64,000 bases of DNA from Desulfobacterales bacterium (lineage in GTDB: Bacteria; Desulfobacterota; Desulfobacteria; Desulfobacterales; Desulfosarcinaceae): NCBI GenBank assembly GCA_016218685.1, contig JACRDD010000034.1, positions 1 to 64,000 of the forward strand, given 5' to 3'. Within the stretch, counting starts at the first letter, position 1; each line of letters begins with the position of its first letter. The notes beneath the pieces were generated by a model. It worked only from the letters and a program-made list of their open reading frames with translations. It did no database searches and was not told where the DNA came from. Position numbers and translations under genes: made by a program. Below, piece by piece: positions 51,175 through 59,378 of this stretch.

Positions 51175-51197
51175 GATCCACGTGCATTTCGCAGCGC
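51175..51197 (-). pseudogene. Remnant of the rlhA 3' end
   Basis: Differs by one base from rlhA 52842-52864 and would encode the last residues CEMHVD on the minus strand, but the rest of the gene is absent: to its right lies an asnB fragment instead. Confidence 0.6.
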
Positions 51198-51209
51198 TAC
51201 ACTCTGCAC

Positions 51210-51317
51210 TCCACCCAACTGCTCGATCAGCAATTCATCACCGAATTTTCCGATTTCGATGACGAACCATTGAATGGCGCGGTGGTAGAACAGCAGGGTG
51301 TGTCGAAGCAGAAATAG
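51210..51317 (+). pseudogene. Remnant of an asnB C terminus
   Basis: Encodes STQLLDQQF-type residues, then EFSDFDDEPLNGAVVEQQG and a stop. It aligns with the last 34 residues of the intact AsnB (STQLLDRQF, then EFPSFSDEPLNHTVVERQAG) with many substitutions. No upstream coding part is present. It is the tail of a second, now lost, or rearranged asnB copy. Confidence 0.75.
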
Positions 51318-51447
51318 AATTGGAATTCAGGTTAATTTACTTCAGATTTTAGTGCGACATCATGAACGGATGAAAGGCTTGGTCGCATCCTGTGGTGATG
51401 AGCGGACAAAGCGAACTTTACAACGAGCGAAACGTGCGATAACGCCC

Positions 51448-51465
51448 AGCATAAATGCTTTTTTA
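51448..51465 (+). terminator. Terminator-like hairpin behind the asnB remnant
   Basis: AGCA, loop TAAA, TGCT, then a run of Ts. Short but followed by seven Ts, and it would end transcription on the plus strand. Confidence 0.4.
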
Positions 51466-52311
51466 TATTAACGCGTCTATTAGACTGCCAATCCATAGAT
51501 TATGTTTGATATTGCCTGTGTTATCATATGCATCTGGCTCTCTTACTCTATTTGAATAATCAGTGGTGACATACTCATTTAAAGTCATGTAAAAATAGTC
51601 ATCTATATATCTCTTGTCCTCACTCATCAAAGGGCGACTACTCGCAGACAAATTATTTGGATAATAAGAAAAATCGAATACCACCCATTCATTGTCGGTC
51701 TCCCTTTGGTATGCTGTCCATCCATGGCCTCCGGTAGCGGCACCAACCCCGGCTTTAACCAATCCACCATACGTTCGAAGACGGCTGGCGGGAACCCCAG
51801 CATTTAGCGCTAGGCTGTGAATAAGAAAAGCCCCATCTTCACAATCCCCTGATTTTTTGGCAAGCGTCATTGTGGGTGCAGCCCATAGCTCCTCATAGCC
51901 ATAATTGTCTTCATCCGATTTGTATTGAATCTGTTTGACAACCCAAGATGCAATCTTCTGCATCTTCACATCGTTTGAGTCGGCAGGCTTTACAATAGCA
52001 AACGCCAATTTTTTGAGCTTATCATTTGGGTATTGTAGAAACAAACCAGCGAAAATATTAGGCTGGGATACATCCTCCTCCTTGTACTGAACATATGGAG
52101 AATTTTGCAGAAGAACCTTGAAGGGATTAGAGCTTATTTCATCTTTGCCTTGAATGGCCGCGAAAATTTCACTCGTCCCAACATTGGTACGATCCGTTAT
52201 TGCATCAGCTATCGTTGCATTCAATATTGGTTTATTGGCATAGAGTTTACCTGCATAAACCAAAGCAGGGTAGATACTATGGGTGGATACTCGATCAACA
52301 GCATCAATCAT
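51463..52311 (-). CDS. Transglutaminase-like cysteine peptidase domain protein
   Basis: 282 residues. The transglutaminase-like triad is visible: Cys in GDCEDGAFLIHSL, His in GGHGWTAYQ, and Asp in VVFDFSYYP. No signal peptide or membrane helix. The gene is markedly AT-rich compared with both neighbours and lies in the scar region, suggesting horizontal transfer. The N-terminal 130 residues have no recognised motif. Such domains may cleave or cross-link proteins; the substrate is unknown. ATG 52311 has AGAGGT upstream at a suitable distance. Confidence 0.7.
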   Translation of the reverse strand: MIDAVDRVSTHSIYPALVYAGKLYANKPILNATIADAITDRTNVGTSEIFAAIQGKDEISSNPFKVLLQNSPYVQYKEEDVSQPNIFAGLFLQYPNDKLKKLAFAIVKPADSNDVKMQKIASWVVKQIQYKSDEDNYGYEELWAAPTMTLAKKSGDCEDGAFLIHSLALNAGVPASRLRTYGGLVKAGVGAATGGHGWTAYQRETDNEWVVFDFSYYPNNLSASSRPLMSEDKRYIDDYFYMTLNEYVTTDYSNRVREPDAYDNTGNIKHNLWIGSLIDALI

Positions 52312-52836
52312 CTTTACCTCTCAACGTACCAAAGATATCAAGCCTAACAGGAGGAAGGAATTGTGTAACGGGGATGATTTACTCTTTTTTTCAAGATGAC
52401 CATTACTATCAACAAGGGTTTACCGTAAATATTAGGAACATTAATCCTGCATGGCTGCGCCCGTCAAATTTTAGCAGCAAAGTTATCTAATTGTTGATTG
52501 AGGAGTGCAGGTCGAAAATTTTAGCAAAGATTATGCCGCGCCTGCCGATCCAAGGTTTAAATGGATGTAACTAACAGAAATGATGATGTAAGATATCGGT
52601 TAGAGATGTATATATGAAGGATGCCCGAAGATCGCTGCCTTTAATATTATGTAATAAAGGTTTAAGAATTATGGAATCCGGTTCATATGTGACGATGGGT
52701 GAGCGGAGTCTGGTCGGCATACCCTGGCCCAGGTTGGCTGTGCAATTGGTCTGCCCCTTCACGGGTATCGCTTTATTCTCGATGAGAATAAAAGATACGG
52801 TTCAGAAGATTGGTTGGCTTTAGGAGGTGGCGATTT
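52312..52836. other. 525-base AT-rich gap without a recognised gene
   Basis: Short overlapping frames on both strands (for example plus 52614-52823) lack ribosome-binding sites and recognisable domains. Base composition matches the neighbouring AT-rich gene, so it probably arrived with it. Confidence 0.45.
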
Positions 52837-54654
52837 CTATAGATCCACATGCATTTCGCAGCGCCGGCAGTCGAAGGCCAGTCGATACTTACGCTTGCCG
52901 TCGCTCAGGCAGAGCGGCTCTTTTGGGGCAGGGTTGCGCTTCGAATACTTCGGGCAGGCGTCGAGCTGGTGGCGGATGCAATACCTGGTGGTCATGAGGC
53001 GCTTGCCGGCTGGGTCGGTTCCGGACTCCAGGGCCGGTTCGGCCACGGTGGCCCCATGGCGCCGGTAAAACTGCTCGGCCTTGCGGTTCAGGACATTAGC
53101 GCGATAATCCAGAAGCTTTTCCGGATAGGGAACCGAATTGGGCGTAAGGGTCACCGCGTGGGCGCGGTAGTATTCCAAGCGGAGTCGGGTCAGGTGCTCC
53201 AGGGCTTCCCGCCGCAGGCGGTTGAGCGTGCTCAGCGGTAGAAAACCGGGCTGCTCAGGCTGGATGCAAAGCGCTTCGAGCCGGTAGATCGTATTGCCCA
53301 GGGCCGAGAGCTGGCTCTCCGTCTGCCGCCGCACCGCTTCGGGGTTTTGGGGTGCCGCATAGCCGGCTTGAATACTCGCCCGGGCCTGGTGGCCGTCCTC
53401 GTCCATGACTTCCAGGGAGATTTCGTTTTCACTCTGTCTGAAGCGCAGGGAGACACCCACCCGCCGTTTGGCCGAAGCCTTCTCCAGGGTCCGCAGGAAT
53501 TCATGATCGCGGTTGCGGTAGAGCTGTTGCCCCGCGCTAAGCCCTTCCAGAGTATTGGAATAGATGCGTTCTTGTTCGACCCGCTCGACCCGCAAGCCGG
53601 ACAAGTTGCCGGAGGAGGCAAAAAAGCAAAGCCCGTCGCCGTTGCGGAGGCGTTCTCCTTTCATGCGGAAAAATCCGTGGCCGACCTCGGTGACGGTGCC
53701 GATGGCTTTGCCCAGCGACTTGGGCGTATCGATGGCCCCCACTTTTTCGCCGCGACCTTCCAGGAAATAGCGCGTGTGACCGCGGTTGAAGGTCCGGCTC
53801 AGGTCCGGCGTGAACGCCAGTTCGCTCCTGCCCGAGCTGGCCCGGCGATAGCCGGCCGTATCTGCGATGAAGCGGTCGATCTCTTGGCGGAAAGCCGCCG
53901 TGACATTCTTTACATAGCCCGCATCCTTGTAGCGGCCCTCGATTTTAAAGGAGGTGATGCCGGCGGCGACCAGATCGGCAATGGCGCCGGCCAGGTTCAG
54001 GTCCTTGAGGGAGAGCAGGTACTTGTTCTCCACGATCGGCTTACCGTCGCCATCGGTCAGCGTGTAGCAATGCCGGCAGGGCTGGGCGCAAACCCCGCGG
54101 TTGCCGCTGCGGCCGGCCAGTGCCTGGCTCATGTAGCATTGCCCGCTGTAAGAGACGCACAGGGCGCCGTGAACGAAGCACTCCAGCTCGATCGCCGTCT
54201 GTTCGCGGATGGCCCGAATCTCTGCCAGCGACAGCTCCCGCGCCAGGATCACGCGGTGAAAACCCACCTGCTCCAGGAATTTCACCTTTTCGGGAGAAGC
54301 ATTGTGCATCTGGGTGCTGGCGATGATCGGGATGGGCGGCAGATCGCATTCCAGCAGCCCCACGTCCTGGATGATCAGGCCGTCGGCACCGGCCGCGTGG
54401 ATTTGGCGGATCAGGGTCAGGGCCTCGGGCAGTTCTTTGTCGGTCAGAATGGTGTTGAGGGCCACATACACCTTGGCTGCGAAGAGATGGGCGTGGCGAA
54501 CCAGGGCGGCGATCTCGTTTAGGGGGTTGCCGGCCGCCGCCCGGGCGCCGAAGCGCGGCGCGCCGATGTAGACCGCGTCCGCGCCGTGATCGATGGCATC
54601 CGTGCCGATCTGGGCGTTTCCGGCTGGGGCCAGCAGTTCCAAGGCAATGGTCAT
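52837..54654 (-). CDS. rlhA: 23S rRNA hydroxylation enzyme RlhA (U32 peptidase family)
   Basis: 605 residues from ATG 54654; the frame extends to 54783 but only into the upstream gene. Starts with the U32 barrel LELLAPAGNAQIGTDAIDHG and GADAVYIGAPRFGARA. The cysteine cluster FVHGALCVSYSGQCYMSQ, then RGVCAQPCRHCY and the later YCIRHQLDACPKYSK are Fe-S/prephenate-type motifs of RlhA (YdcP). RFGARA and SFKIEGRYKDAGYVKN match E. coli. It is needed for 5-hydroxycytidine in 23S rRNA. It ends RRCEMHVDL, about 30-40 residues before the E. coli C terminus. The last gene of a six-gene overlapping operon. Confidence 0.85.
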   Translation of the reverse strand: MTIALELLAPAGNAQIGTDAIDHGADAVYIGAPRFGARAAAGNPLNEIAALVRHAHLFAAKVYVALNTILTDKELPEALTLIRQIHAAGADGLIIQDVGLLECDLPPIPIIASTQMHNASPEKVKFLEQVGFHRVILARELSLAEIRAIREQTAIELECFVHGALCVSYSGQCYMSQALAGRSGNRGVCAQPCRHCYTLTDGDGKPIVENKYLLSLKDLNLAGAIADLVAAGITSFKIEGRYKDAGYVKNVTAAFRQEIDRFIADTAGYRRASSGRSELAFTPDLSRTFNRGHTRYFLEGRGEKVGAIDTPKSLGKAIGTVTEVGHGFFRMKGERLRNGDGLCFFASSGNLSGLRVERVEQERIYSNTLEGLSAGQQLYRNRDHEFLRTLEKASAKRRVGVSLRFRQSENEISLEVMDEDGHQARASIQAGYAAPQNPEAVRRQTESQLSALGNTIYRLEALCIQPEQPGFLPLSTLNRLRREALEHLTRLRLEYYRAHAVTLTPNSVPYPEKLLDYRANVLNRKAEQFYRRHGATVAEPALESGTDPAGKRLMTTRYCIRHQLDACPKYSKRNPAPKEPLCLSDGKRKYRLAFDCRRCEMHVDL

Positions 54655-54679
54655 CAGCGCACTCCCAGGGTTGAAGTGA

Positions 54680-55147
54680 TCACGTCGCTCCCGAGCCGAT
54701 CTCAAGCCGCTTTTGCAACGCCACGATAAAGCCACGCAAGATCTCTCTGGCCTGGTGTGCGGTGGCATATTCGGCCGTGACAATGCCGGGACTGCCGGCC
54801 ACCATGGCCGAGAGCCGTTTGCCGGGTTGCGGTCGGTACAACGCCAGCACCGGTTTGCCCAGGGCGCAGGCCCAGCCCAATTCGTAACCGACCCCCAGGG
54901 ACGGCAGGGTCACTTCGGCCACCATCAGAGCGCACGAGCGCAGCCAGGTCATGTCCCGGTCGTGAATGGCCGGGTCATTGGGCCCGTCGTCGCCCGCTTC
55001 GGTCAGTTCCGGATCGCCCACATGCTCGGTCAAGACGGTGCCGAAGGTGGCCAGAAATTGGATCAGCTCCTGATAGCGGGCGGCATCGCCGCGCCCGCCG
55101 CGGATCGATCCGGCAAAGTAGATTTTCAGGGATTGCATCGCACTCAT
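54680..55147 (-). CDS. DNPH1/RCL-like 5-hydroxymethyl-dNMP N-hydrolase family protein
   Basis: 155 residues. Highly similar in pattern to human DNPH1 (RCL): FAGSIRGGRGDAARYQEL, LTEHVGDPELTE, IHDRDMTWLRSCALMVAEV, then PSLGVGYELGWA with the catalytic Glu, and YRPQPGKRLSAMVAG. This nucleoside 2-deoxyribosyltransferase subfamily hydrolyses the N-glycosidic bond of deoxynucleotide monophosphates, cleaning modified or damaged nucleotides. ATG 55147 overlaps the methyltransferase stop (ATGA). RlhA follows 25 bases later. Confidence 0.83.
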   Translation of the reverse strand: MSAMQSLKIYFAGSIRGGRGDAARYQELIQFLATFGTVLTEHVGDPELTEAGDDGPNDPAIHDRDMTWLRSCALMVAEVTLPSLGVGYELGWACALGKPVLALYRPQPGKRLSAMVAGSPGIVTAEYATAHQAREILRGFIVALQKRLEIGSGAT

Positions 55148-55998
55148 TGGCCGTCTCTTTTACGCACCACGCCGTAGACGACGCGGATGCGTTCTTCTGT
55201 AAGGTTGCGCAGCGTATTGCGCGCCTTTTCGGCCGCCGTTGGGCCGATCACCAGATTCAAGCCCAGGGGCGCCGGCGCTCCGGCCGGGCGGCGCGCCATT
55301 TTGGCCGTGATCTCCTGGAACCACTCCCGGCAAAGGTCGCTGGTCTCCTGCCACTGAAGCATATCGAAGCCGGACTCGGCGAGCAGGGATCGGAAACGAT
55401 CCTCGGGAAGTAAAAAATTGATCGAAGCGTCGCCGGCCCACTGCACCGGGTAGTAAACCGGCTGGTGCGGCCCGGCCAGCACTTCGTAGAAGGCGAAGCG
55501 GCCGCCGGGCTTGAGTACCCGCAGGAGCTGGCCGAAGAATTCGGACTTCTCCCGGATGTTCATCAGGGTGTGCTGGGACCAGGCCAGGTCGAATTGGGAC
55601 GGCTCGAAGGGCAGGGCGTTCAAATCGCCGGTGTGGAACACGATCCGGTCTTGCAGCCCCGCCGCCTGGGTCAGCGCAATGGCGGTCTGGATGAATCCAT
55701 CGGCCAGGTCGATGCCGGTCACCCGGCAGCCGAACTCGGCCGCCAGCAAGCGGCTGGCTCCGCCCAGGCCGCAACCCAGATCGAGTACCTGCTGGCCGGG
55801 TCCGGCGCCGGCCAGGGCCGCCAGCTCGCGGGTGGCCGTAAGGCCGCGCATGTGGAACTGGTCGAAGGAGGTGGCATCCTGATACGAGTCGATTCGCTTG
55901 CCGGCTTTTTCCAGGGCGGCGAAGATGTCGCGCTTCAGATGGCTGCGGTCGTAGTGCGCCGCAATGCTGGCGCGGATCCGGTTCTTTTCTTCGGTCAC
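55144..55998 (-). CDS. SAM-dependent class I methyltransferase
   Basis: 284 residues from GTG 55998 (AAGGGA 8 bases upstream), overlapping the MFS stop by GTGA. Motif I is VLDLGCGLGGASRLLA, then GIDLADGFIQTA, and LAWSQHTLMNIREK. The layout is like ubiquinone/sarcosine-type small-molecule methyltransferases, but the substrate is not evident. It overlaps both neighbours, so its product acts in the same unit as the transporters and DNPH1-like enzyme, possibly on a shared small molecule. Confidence 0.8.
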   Translation of the reverse strand: MTEEKNRIRASIAAHYDRSHLKRDIFAALEKAGKRIDSYQDATSFDQFHMRGLTATRELAALAGAGPGQQVLDLGCGLGGASRLLAAEFGCRVTGIDLADGFIQTAIALTQAAGLQDRIVFHTGDLNALPFEPSQFDLAWSQHTLMNIREKSEFFGQLLRVLKPGGRFAFYEVLAGPHQPVYYPVQWAGDASINFLLPEDRFRSLLAESGFDMLQWQETSDLCREWFQEITAKMARRPAGAPAPLGLNLVIGPTAAEKARNTLRNLTEERIRVVYGVVRKRDGQ

Positions 55999-57200
55999 GG
56001 CTGTTTCCCTTCTTGCGCGGCATGCCGGCCCAAGCCGGGCGCCCATTTGAGAAATAAAAGATAACCCGCCAGGGTCACGGTCGCGAAGAGCGCTCCGGCC
56101 GCAAACGTCATGCGGGGGCCGTAGCCGCTCCACAAATAGCCGGCGATCAGATTGCCGCCGAGGATGGCCACGCCCGAGGCCAGGCCGAAGATACCGAAGG
56201 CACTGCCCCGCAAGGAGGCACCGGCCGTATCGGCCACCAGGGCGGCCAGCAACCCCTGGGTCAGCCCCATATGAATGCCCCACAACGCCGACGCACACAA
56301 CACCTGCCAGCTCTGGTCGGCCATTGCCAGCAAGAGGTCCGCGGCGATCAGAAACACCAGGCCGGCGCTCAGTGGCCCGGTGCGGCCCACGCGGTCGGAG
56401 AGCCGTCCCATGGGATAGGCCACCAGGGTGTAAGCCACGTTCATCACCACCAGGATCAGGGGGATGATGCCGGAGGCCATGCCCGTATCCTGGGCCCGCA
56501 GCAGCAGGAAGGCTTCGCTGAAGCGGGCCATGGTAAAGACCGCGCCCAGCAGCACCACGATCCAGAAGGCACCGCGCAACTGCCCCAGGTCGCGCCAGCG
56601 CATCGGTCGGCGAAGGGAGGCCGTCGCCTGGGCCGAGGGTTCCTCGACGCTGCGGACGATCAACACCAGGGCCGCGATGCCGGGGATCACGGCGATCCAG
56701 AACACCAGGCGGAAGTTGCCGCCCGTGGCCCACATGCAAACGATCGCCAGCAACGGCCCCATCACGGCACCCACCGTATCCAGCGATTGGCGCAAGCCGA
56801 AGGCCGCGCCGCGCAGGTGGGCCGGCGTGGCATCGGCCACCAGGGCATCCCGGGGCGCGCCGCGGACCCCTTTGCCGATGCGGTCGATGAAGCGCGCCGT
56901 GAAGACCAACGGTACACCGGCGGCGACGGCAAAGAGCGGTTTGGTAGCCGTGCCGATGGCGTAGCCGATGAAGAGCAGAATTTTTCGTCGTCCCAGCCAG
57001 TCGCTCAAGGCCCCGGAAAAGGTTTTGGTCATCAGGGCCACGGCTTCCGAGGCCCCCTCGATCATGCCCACCGAGACCGTGCCGGCCTGGAGTACCGTCA
57101 CCAGGAACACCGGCAGCAGGCTGTGGATCATCTCCGAGGAGACATCCATGAACAGGCTCACGAACCCCAGGGCCCACACCGTGCGGGGAATGCCCTTCAT
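55995..57200 (-). CDS. MFS transporter (first of two in operon)
   Basis: 401 residues, twelve predicted helices. The MFS signature between helices 2 and 3 reads GALSDWLGRRKILL, and after helix 8 GRLSDRVGRTGPLS. FIDRIGKGVRGAPRDALVAD is typical of a drug- or metabolite-efflux subgroup. Start ATG 57200 has GGAGAA upstream and overlaps the previous stop (ATGA). Substrate unknown. Confidence 0.85.
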   Translation of the reverse strand: MKGIPRTVWALGFVSLFMDVSSEMIHSLLPVFLVTVLQAGTVSVGMIEGASEAVALMTKTFSGALSDWLGRRKILLFIGYAIGTATKPLFAVAAGVPLVFTARFIDRIGKGVRGAPRDALVADATPAHLRGAAFGLRQSLDTVGAVMGPLLAIVCMWATGGNFRLVFWIAVIPGIAALVLIVRSVEEPSAQATASLRRPMRWRDLGQLRGAFWIVVLLGAVFTMARFSEAFLLLRAQDTGMASGIIPLILVVMNVAYTLVAYPMGRLSDRVGRTGPLSAGLVFLIAADLLLAMADQSWQVLCASALWGIHMGLTQGLLAALVADTAGASLRGSAFGIFGLASGVAILGGNLIAGYLWSGYGPRMTFAAGALFATVTLAGYLLFLKWAPGLGRHAAQEGKQP

Positions 57201-58369
57201 CCGGTTTCTCCTTTGCGTTCGCCCAGGCCGGCCAGGATGGGAATGGCCAACAATGCGCCGACCATGAGCAGCACCGCGGACCAGCCGCCGCGCTGATAAG
57301 CCAGGCCCGCGGCGGTGATGCCCAGCCAGCCGCCCGCGTAGTAGAAGAGCACGTACAGGGCATTGGCCCGTCCCTGGCCGCTGGTCAGGCGCCGGTTGAG
57401 GGCGCCCACGGCCGCGGCGTGGATGGTGAAAAAGCCGGTGCACACGCCCAGCAGACCGATCACCACCGCCGTCACCGCGGGCAGCGCCACCAGCACCAGG
57501 GCCGCTCCCAGCACGGCGGCGCCGGCAATGAGGGTGTTGCCGCCGCCCAGACGGTTGCTGATGCGGCCGGCGACCGGGCCCATGAAGATGCCGATCACAT
57601 ACACCAGGTAGAGCAAGGTGGTCTGTTCGGTGGCAAAGTCAAAGGGCGGGCCGGCCAACCGGAAGGGCAGGTAGTTGAAGATCGAAGAGAAGATGGCAAA
57701 GCTTCCGGCCGCGCAGCAGAAGAGGCGCACCAGGCGCCAGTTGCCCAAGAGGGCCGGGAAGCCCGCGGCCGGTTGATGGTTCGGGCCGCCGGTGGGACGC
57801 GGCGCCGGCGGCATGGCCCACAGGGCGCCCACGGTGGCCAGCAACGTCAGTCCGGCCGCCGAGACAAAGGCATAGCGCCAGTGCAGGGGCGGGTGCAGCC
57901 AGCCGCCCAGCAAACGGCCGCCCAGGCCGCCGAGCACCGTGGCCGAGACATAGGCGCCCATGACCACGTTCAGCCGTTCGCCCGGCAAGGTCTTGGCCAG
58001 GTAGGCGGCCAGGCAGGTGGTCAGGCTCGGAATGAAAAGCCCCTGCACAAAGCGCGTGCCGATCAGCATCCACAGGCTGTGGGTCAAGGCGCACACGCCG
58101 CCGGCCAAGGCCACCACCAGTCCGCCAGTCAAGATCATGGGGTGGATCGGCCAGCGGTCCGAAAGGTAGCCTAAGGGCAGATTGGACAAGGCGATGCCCA
58201 GGATCACCGCCGACACCGTGAGCGACACCCGCACCATGTCCGAAGCAAACTCTTCCTGCAGCACGGGCAACACCGGCTGGGTGATGTAGATATTCAGAAA
58301 GGCTGCCGAGACCAGGGCAAAGACGCCGGCCTGTATACGCAGGTAACTGGTCTGGCCTAAAAGCCCCAT
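57197..58369 (-). CDS. MFS transporter (second of two in operon)
   Basis: About 390 residues from ATG 58369 (the frame runs to 58408). Twelve helices with the MFS motif GYLSDRWPIHPMIL and a second-half GRISNRLGGGNT. It resembles YnfM-type sugar/drug efflux members of the arabinose-efflux group (COPVLPVLQEEF-like N terminus ITQPVLPVLQEEF). Its start overlaps the lipoprotein stop by 13 bases. It may export the same compound as, or one related to, the other MFS protein. Confidence 0.83.
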   Translation of the reverse strand: MGLLGQTSYLRIQAGVFALVSAAFLNIYITQPVLPVLQEEFASDMVRVSLTVSAVILGIALSNLPLGYLSDRWPIHPMILTGGLVVALAGGVCALTHSLWMLIGTRFVQGLFIPSLTTCLAAYLAKTLPGERLNVVMGAYVSATVLGGLGGRLLGGWLHPPLHWRYAFVSAAGLTLLATVGALWAMPPAPRPTGGPNHQPAAGFPALLGNWRLVRLFCCAAGSFAIFSSIFNYLPFRLAGPPFDFATEQTTLLYLVYVIGIFMGPVAGRISNRLGGGNTLIAGAAVLGAALVLVALPAVTAVVIGLLGVCTGFFTIHAAAVGALNRRLTSGQGRANALYVLFYYAGGWLGITAAGLAYQRGGWSAVLLMVGALLAIPILAGLGERKGETG

Positions 58370-58866
58370 CCTTTGAAGCCTTCCAATGTGGCTTGGCGTA
58401 CCCGCCATTTCTTTCCGTCCTTGGTCAGGTCCAGTTTGATCTGGTAGAGATCGGCCTTTTCGCTGGCCAGCTCCAGCCAGCGCTGGGGGTCGTCGTAAAG
58501 CTCCTTGAGCCCGGGGATATCGAAATCCCGGCGCACGATCATGAAATGGACCACTGCCAAGGCGGTGTCGAGCCCCTCTTCCACCGTCACCGCCGGCCGG
58601 GGGTAACGAATGTCGAAGTCGCCATAGTGCCGGAAGGCGGCAAAGAGGATGCCCCGCACCTGGGAGGCGTTATGATTGCCGGGATTGGCCGTGAAGCCTT
58701 TCACGGTCAGCTCCATCAGATCGCCGATGTTGTGCTGCTCGGCCATCTCGGCGCCCTTGTCGATCAGCGCACGTACGGCCTCGCGTTGGTCTTTTTCACC
58801 GCATCCGGCCAGCATGCCGACGAGCACCAGCGCTGCCAGCCCTGTCTTGAATACGTTGCCTGCCAT
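58357..58866 (-). CDS. Small lipoprotein at the head of the operon
   Basis: 169 residues. Lipoprotein signal peptide with lipobox MLAGC (Cys22). The mature part has alternating helices and strands (AVRALIDKGAEMAEQHNIGD, then DLTKDGKKWRVRQATLEGF), resembling small NTF2-like domains of periplasmic lipoproteins. Function unknown. AGGAGGC is upstream of ATG 58866. The tail overlaps the first MFS gene. Confidence 0.75.
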   Translation of the reverse strand: MAGNVFKTGLAALVLVGMLAGCGEKDQREAVRALIDKGAEMAEQHNIGDLMELTVKGFTANPGNHNASQVRGILFAAFRHYGDFDIRYPRPAVTVEEGLDTALAVVHFMIVRRDFDIPGLKELYDDPQRWLELASEKADLYQIKLDLTKDGKKWRVRQATLEGFKGWGF

Positions 58867-59378
58867 AAGCGGCCTCCTTCCTAAAAAAATCTGGCGATGC
58901 CGCGTCTATGTCTAAAGTTCGGTCGATAGTAGGCTGTCGTCCGAGGACCTGTCAACCGGTTCTAAAGCGCGTGGCGCCGGTATGTAGTGAATTGCTCACA
59001 ACAGTGTGAAGATTTACACAGCATAATAAGCTAAAGCCGCACTCAGCCACAGTCCGCCGAAACTTCTCGGATCGTCTTTTAGTGCATAATTATGCATAAT
59101 TATAACGGGCCGAGCGATGCTTGAAAACCATATGGTACAGTTCTTGAAAAAATAACGCCAGTACTCGATGGCGCGCCCATATTCTTCTCCTTATCAGACT
59201 GCTCCTTCGGAATTTTCCGCTGCATTCTCAGAAAAGCTGAACTGAGTACGATCGCGGCTTGGTGGTTCAAATCGATATATGTGCCTGGCCAAGAGCCAGT
59301 TGACGGTAACTGGGGAACGATCGGTATCGGTTGCAACCTATTCATCGTTCGAAAGCAAAGCACAAGGAGGTAAGGATC
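58867..59378. other. 512-base region upstream of the papain-like gene
   Basis: Shared by the minus-strand operon and the plus-strand protease gene. A CRP-like site is at 59005-59020, with a second TCACA/TGTGA arrangement just to its left. The minus-strand frame 59100-59492 is not gene-like. Confidence 0.4.
59005..59020. promoter_or_regulatory. CRP/FNR-like palindromic site
   Basis: TGTGA, AGATTT, ACACA: one mismatch from the CRP consensus TGTGA-N6-TCACA. TCACA at 58996-59000 adds an overlapping half-site. It is about 140 bases upstream of the lipoprotein operon start and 360 bases from the protease start. Confidence 0.35.

Larger units (their letters stand above)
51090..51462. other. Intergenic scar region with gene remnants
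   Basis: Contains a 23-base remnant of the rlhA 3' end (51175-51197), directly followed by a degraded asnB C-terminal fragment (51210-51317), and a terminator-like hairpin (51448-51459) with a T-run. No intact gene. Confidence 0.65.

Noticed and set aside
52614-52823. A 69-codon plus-strand frame in the AT-rich gap
   Set aside because: No ribosome-binding site, no homology pattern, and overlapped by an equally open minus-strand frame.
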